A stretch of DNA of 10,367 nt, taken from Rikenellaceae bacterium (GTDB taxonomy: Bacteria > Bacteroidota > Bacteroidia > Bacteroidales > UBA932). Positions 7,216-10,367 of the stretch are shown one piece after another (position 1 is the stretch's first letter; the number at the start of each line of letters is the position of its first letter). Where the stretch lies: positions 1 through 10,367 of the forward strand of contig CAAGHY010000164.1 of NCBI GenBank assembly GCA_900769735.1. The letters run 5' to 3'. A program made the translations under genes and the position numbers. Under the pieces are notes generated by a model. That model did no database searches. It was not told where the DNA came from and was given only the letters and a program-made list of their open reading frames with translations.

Positions 7216-7692
7216 TTACCTTTCTGCAAGGAACTTTTCAATCTCCACACCCTCCGGTAGGAATTGTTTTGCATTTCCTTTGTGGATAAGGATGTCCCTT
7301 ACAACTGTTGAAGAAATGAATGAGTACTCCTGACAGGCAGGGATGAACACTGTAGATACATCCGGTGCCATTTTTTTGTTTGCCTGGGCAATAACACTCT
7401 CCATCTCAAAATCTGTGGTTGTACGCAGCCCCCTGATGATGTTGTTTACACCAAGCTGGTGGCAAAGGTCAATTGTAAGGCCGCTGTATGTGCAAACCTC
7501 CACATTCTTTAGATTTGCTGTAGCCTGTTTTATTATCTCCACCCTTGCATCTGGCTTGAAGAAACCAGTCTTTGAGCTGTTGTATCCTACTGCTATAATT
7601 ACTTTGTCAAAAAGTTGAAGGGCAGACTCCAGTACATCGTAGTGGCCTACCGTAAACGGATCAAATGATCCGGGAAAAATTGCTGTGCGCAT
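7216..7692 (-). CDS. coaD: Phosphopantetheine adenylyltransferase
   Basis: This enzyme of 158 residues, the usual length for the family, joins 4'-phosphopantetheine and ATP to give dephospho-CoA and pyrophosphate, the fourth step of CoA synthesis, in the cytoplasm. The nucleotidyltransferase signature GSFDPFTVGH (8-17) includes the T-x-x-H ATP-binding motif. RGLRTTTDFE (87-96) and the second nucleotide motif ISSTVVR (126-132) are also present, so all key elements look intact. The ATG at 7692 gives the standard N-terminus MRTAIFPGSF. The gene follows the META-domain lipoprotein after 29 bases, and its last codons carry the ribosome site of the thioredoxin gene. Expression probably comes from a promoter further upstream in the run. 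Confidence 0.97.
   Translation of the reverse strand: MRTAIFPGSFDPFTVGHYDVLESALQLFDKVIIAVGYNSSKTGFFKPDARVEIIKQATANLKNVEVCTYSGLTIDLCHQLGVNNIIRGLRTTTDFEMESVIAQANKKMAPDVSTVFIPACQEYSFISSTVVRDILIHKGNAKQFLPEGVEIEKFLAER
7219..7223 (-). promoter_or_regulatory. Ribosome-binding site inside the end of coaD that decides the thioredoxin-protein start
   Basis: AAAGG on the minus strand falls in the last codons of coaD, 10 bases before the ATG at 7208. It supports 7208 over the upstream in-frame ATG at 7274, and suggests that translation of the two genes is coupled. Confidence 0.5.
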
Positions 7693-7721
7693 CTGTAGTA
7701 TTTTAGTTTCTACAAAAATAA

Positions 7722-8153
7722 CTAATTTTCTTGTGCAACAGGTTCAATTTTTTTCAGTAGGGCTATGATATTTCCAAGGCTGTCTTTCAGAACCAGCTGG
7801 TCTTTGCTTATGTTGTATGAGGCTGTGTTTTCTATTGTGCTCAGGAATGCGTTCTCAAACTGCATCTGCGGGCACATCATTCTGGTTGAGCCTACATTGT
7901 TGAACTCAAGAGTTTTGTCTGTAGCTGTAAAACTTCCAAAGAAACGGTTGCAGCCTGTATCTCCGGCCATCTGTGAATCATTGAGGAATGCAATGGTGGC
8001 GTTGTGTTCTGCCGGTGGAGCCATTTCCGATCCGTTTGAATAGATATATTCAAGCTCCCAGTTGCTTTCAACCGGAATATTTCCATTTTCTGAACACATT
8101 GCAAATGTAAAAGGGGCAACAAGGATTGCCAGTTGGTACATAAATTTCTTCAT
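7722..8153 (-). CDS. META-domain (HslJ-like) lipoprotein
   Basis: This is a small 143-residue envelope protein. A signal with Lys-Lys at 2-3 and a hydrophobic stretch ends at Cys20 (TFAMC), probably a lipoprotein site. The residue before Cys is Met rather than the usual Gly, Ala or Ser, so processing is less certain. The mature part is a META domain: NWELEYI (31-37), GDTGCNRFFGSF (64-75) and STRMMCPQM (89-97). The conserved Cys68 and Cys94 could pair. In E. coli the related HslJ is an outer-membrane-associated heat-inducible protein linked to novobiocin resistance; the biochemical role of the domain is not settled. It stands 34 bases after ung, with an A-rich stretch before its ATG and no clear Shine-Dalgarno site. 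Its normal TAG stop argues against TAG being reassigned in this genome. Confidence 0.88.
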   Translation of the reverse strand: MKKFMYQLAILVAPFTFAMCSENGNIPVESNWELEYIYSNGSEMAPPAEHNATIAFLNDSQMAGDTGCNRFFGSFTATDKTLEFNNVGSTRMMCPQMQFENAFLSTIENTASYNISKDQLVLKDSLGNIIALLKKIEPVAQEN

Positions 8154-8187
8154 AACACTTTTCTTTTTGTTTGTCCTGCAAGTGCCG

Positions 8188-8856
8188 TTACAGGTTCCAC
8201 TCTATAGGCTCTTTGCCAAGTGATTCAAGTATGGCATTGCATTTTGAGAAGTGTTTGCATCCAAAAAACGCGCCACGAGCCAGAGGAGAGGGGTGTGCTG
8301 CTTCAAGTATGTAGTGCTTGTTGCTGTCTATCAGCTCTTTCTTGGTTCTTGCAAAATTTCCCCAAAGCATAAATACAACCCCCTCAGTGTTGTCCGAAAT
8401 GGTTTTTATTACAGCATCAGTGAATTGTGTCCATCCAATTTTGCTGTGGGATGTGGGTTCTCCCGCCCTTACTGTAAGAACAGCGTTAAGTAGGAATACT
8501 CCCTGTCTGGCCCAGCTTTCAAGGTTGCCGTTTTTCTGCACTTTAACTCCCAGGTCACTCTCAATTTCCTTGTATATGTTTTTCAGGGATGGGGGGGCAG
8601 GGACACTGTCGGGAACAGAAAAGGACAAGCCGTGTGCCTGGTTGGGTCCGTGATATGGGTCCTGTCCAAGAATTACAACTTTCACATTGTTGAAAGGGGT
8701 AAGTGCAAATGCATTGAAGATAAGGCTTCCGGGAGGGTAGATTGTTTTTCCTGCAGCCTTCTCTGAATGCAAGAATTTGACAAGGTTTACAAAGTACTCC
8801 TTGTCAAATTCTGTGGAAAGCTTCTCTTTCCATTGTTGTTCTATCTTTACATCCAT
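8188..8856 (-). CDS. ung: Uracil-DNA glycosylase, family 1
   Basis: This 222-residue cytoplasmic DNA-repair enzyme removes uracil from DNA to begin base-excision repair. The water-activating loop GQDPYH (64-69) holds the catalytic Asp66. LLNAVLTV (122-129) contains the Asn expected to read the uracil, and HPSPL (188-192) carries the catalytic His188 and the Leu192 inserted into the helix. Length and motif order are standard for family 1. The ATG at 8856 lies one base after the lon stop, so the two are probably translated together. A run of seven C residues in coding sense near 8591-8597 does not break the frame. Confidence 0.98.
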   Translation of the reverse strand: MDVKIEQQWKEKLSTEFDKEYFVNLVKFLHSEKAAGKTIYPPGSLIFNAFALTPFNNVKVVILGQDPYHGPNQAHGLSFSVPDSVPAPPSLKNIYKEIESDLGVKVQKNGNLESWARQGVFLLNAVLTVRAGEPTSHSKIGWTQFTDAVIKTISDNTEGVVFMLWGNFARTKKELIDSNKHYILEAAHPSPLARGAFFGCKHFSKCNAILESLGKEPIEWNL

Positions 8857-8857
8857 C

Positions 8858-10367
8858 TTAGAAAATGAATTTCAGTACATCCTCCATTGTCTTTACATAG
8901 TGGAACTCAAGTCCCTTGATGTAAACTTCCTTGATATCCTTGATGTCCTTCTCGTTTTCTGCAGAAAGTATTATGGTATTTATTCCTGCCCTTTTGGCAG
9001 CAAGGATTTTCTCCTTAATTCCACCTACAGGCAGTACTTTGCCTCTGAGGGTCATCTCGCCTGTCATTGCTATGGCAGGTTTCACACTCTTGCCCATAAA
9101 TGCAGAGGCCATTGAACTTACCATTGTAATACCTGCAGAAGGTCCGTCTTTAGGTATTGCACCTTCAGGGACGTGGATGTGCACATCCTTGTTCTGTATA
9201 TCTTCAGCCTTAAGTCCAAGAAGATGCGGATGGGCTTTGATATACTGGTATGCAATCATTGCAGACTCCTTCATTACATCACCAAGGCTTCCGGTGGTTG
9301 TAAGTACCCCTTTTCCCTCGCTGAGGCTGGTTTCCACAAACAGGATTTCTCCACCCATTTCTGTCCAGGCCAATCCTGTTACCACACCAGTACCCTCATT
9401 GCCTTTCTGCATATCGTGGTTGTTTGTAGGCAAGCCAAGTATTTCAGTTACGGCCTTTGAATCCAGGTGTGCAGGAATCTCCTCTTCCAAGGCAATTCTC
9501 TTGGCCATATTTCTGGCAATTTTTGCAATCTGCTTGTCAAGGGTACGTACACCAGATTCTCTTGTATATTTGTCTATGATGGTTTCAATTCCACCCTTGT
9601 TTATCTTCAACTGGTTGGCATCAAGACCGTGTGCCTCCCTCTGTTTAGGGATAAGGTAATCCTTTGCAATATGGTATTTTTCCTCTGCAAGGTAGCCGTT
9701 TACCGGAATCATCTCCATCCTGTCACGCAGTGCACGGTGAATTGTGCTTACGTTGTTTGCAGTGGTAATGAACAGAACCTTTGACAAATCATAATCCATA
9801 TCCAGATAATTGTCGTGGAATGTTGTGTTCTGCTCAGGGTCAAGTACCTCAAGCAATGCCGATGCAGGGTCACCTTTGTAGTCTGCACTAACTTTGTCTA
9901 TCTCATCCAGTACAATTACAGGGTTTGAACTTCCTGTTTTGCTGATGGTCTGGATAATGCGTCCCGCCATTGCTCCAATGTACGTTTTCCTGTGACCGCG
10001 GATCTCAGACTCGTCGTGCAATCCTCCAAGTGAAATTCTGCCATATTTCCTGCCCAATGCCTTTGCAATTGATTTGCCCAATGATGTCTTTCCAACACCC
10101 GGAGGGCCGTACAGGCATAGGATAGGGGATTTCATATCACCTTTAAGTTTCAGCACTGCAAGGTATTCAATGATTCTCTCCTTTACGGTTTCCAATCCAA
10201 AGTGGTCTTTGTCAAGCACTTTCATTGCGTGCTTCATATCCAGGTTGTCCTTGGTCATATAATTCCAAGGCAAATCCAGAATGAATTCCACATAATTCAG
10301 CTGTACTCCATATTCAGGTGAATTGGGGTTGGACCTTTCAAGTCTTGCAAGTTCCTTCTCAAAGTTC
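8858..10367 (-). CDS. lon: ATP-dependent Lon protease, N-terminal part outside window
   Basis: The visible 502 codons are in one frame, without a start codon, up to the right edge. They hold the end of the N-terminal helical region, the AAA+ ATPase and the whole S16 peptidase domain. Walker A GPPGVGKT is at visible residues 87-94 and Walker B VIVLDEID at 150-157. The catalytic Ser is in KDGPSAG (visible residue 410) and the catalytic Lys in GGIKEK (visible 451). A GTG at 10291 is not the start: the frame and family-like sequence (YVEFILDLPWNY) continue upstream of it. Lon degrades damaged and regulatory proteins in the cytoplasm. From usual Lon lengths, about 300 residues lie outside the window. 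It appears to be the first visible gene of the run, so the promoter is beyond the edge. Confidence 0.98.
   Translation of the reverse strand, partial: NFEKELARLERSNPNSPEYGVQLNYVEFILDLPWNYMTKDNLDMKHAMKVLDKDHFGLETVKERIIEYLAVLKLKGDMKSPILCLYGPPGVGKTSLGKSIAKALGRKYGRISLGGLHDESEIRGHRKTYIGAMAGRIIQTISKTGSSNPVIVLDEIDKVSADYKGDPASALLEVLDPEQNTTFHDNYLDMDYDLSKVLFITTANNVSTIHRALRDRMEMIPVNGYLAEEKYHIAKDYLIPKQREAHGLDANQLKINKGGIETIIDKYTRESGVRTLDKQIAKIARNMAKRIALEEEIPAHLDSKAVTEILGLPTNNHDMQKGNEGTGVVTGLAWTEMGGEILFVETSLSEGKGVLTTTGSLGDVMKESAMIAYQYIKAHPHLLGLKAEDIQNKDVHIHVPEGAIPKDGPSAGITMVSSMASAFMGKSVKPAIAMTGEMTLRGKVLPVGGIKEKILAAKRAGINTIILSAENEKDIKDIKEVYIKGLEFHYVKTMEDVLKFIF

Noticed and set aside
7209..7274. Alternative thioredoxin-protein start at 7274
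   Set aside because: It would add 22 basic residues ahead of the signal peptide, encoded inside coaD in another frame.
8591..8597. Run of seven G (C in the ung coding sense) as a possible phase-variation tract
   Set aside because: It is short, lies within an intact Ala-Pro-Pro-Ser coding stretch of a housekeeping repair gene, and no frame switch would have an evident purpose.
8931..9659. Plus-strand open frame (242 codons) opposite lon
   Set aside because: It is fully antisense to the Lon ATPase and peptidase domains and shows no recognisable domain.

Overview
The window looks like a chromosomal segment of a Bacteroidales-type member of the Bacteroidota. The signs are a DUF5106-type tandem thioredoxin protein, short lipoprotein signals, mostly A-rich start regions with weak Shine-Dalgarno sites, and a YdiJ-like fused FAD/Fe-S oxidoreductase. 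No family database could be searched, so this placement is an inference from protein style. Every supported gene lies on the minus strand and is described in transcription order, from high to low coordinates. I see no rRNA, tRNA, CRISPR array, complete insertion sequence or phage gene.

From 10367 down to 1068 there is one tight, probably co-transcribed run of seven genes: lon (5' part outside the window), ung, a META-domain (HslJ-like) lipoprotein, coaD, a two-domain TlpA-like thioredoxin protein, a 952-residue FAD plus Fe-S oxidoreductase, and an M28-family metallopeptidase lipoprotein. The junctions are 1, 34, 29 and 7 bases, then a 4-base ATGA overlap, then 1 base. The genes do not form one obvious pathway. 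They combine protein quality control (lon), DNA repair (ung), CoA synthesis (coaD), envelope redox or folding (thioredoxin protein), 2-hydroxyacid oxidation (FAD/Fe-S protein) and peptide breakdown (M28). A housekeeping operon with envelope and stress functions is the most that can be said.

The run ends in a compact nested-palindrome block at 933-1068. A nearly perfect 26-bp inverted repeat encloses a perfect 10-bp hairpin and a strong hairpin terminator with A and T tracts on its two sides. The outer repeat starts at the last base of the M28 stop codon. This block is the least explained sequence in the window and could be a miniature inverted-repeat element or a structured RNA end.

Downstream of it, from 823 to the left edge, is a membrane-anchored SPFH/band 7 (stomatin-like) protein whose 3' end is outside the window. 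Its start region is odd. A better-placed ATG with a Shine-Dalgarno site lies 30 bases upstream in the same frame, but is cut off by a TAG at codon 4, suggesting a nonsense change, a sequencing error or a tiny leader peptide.
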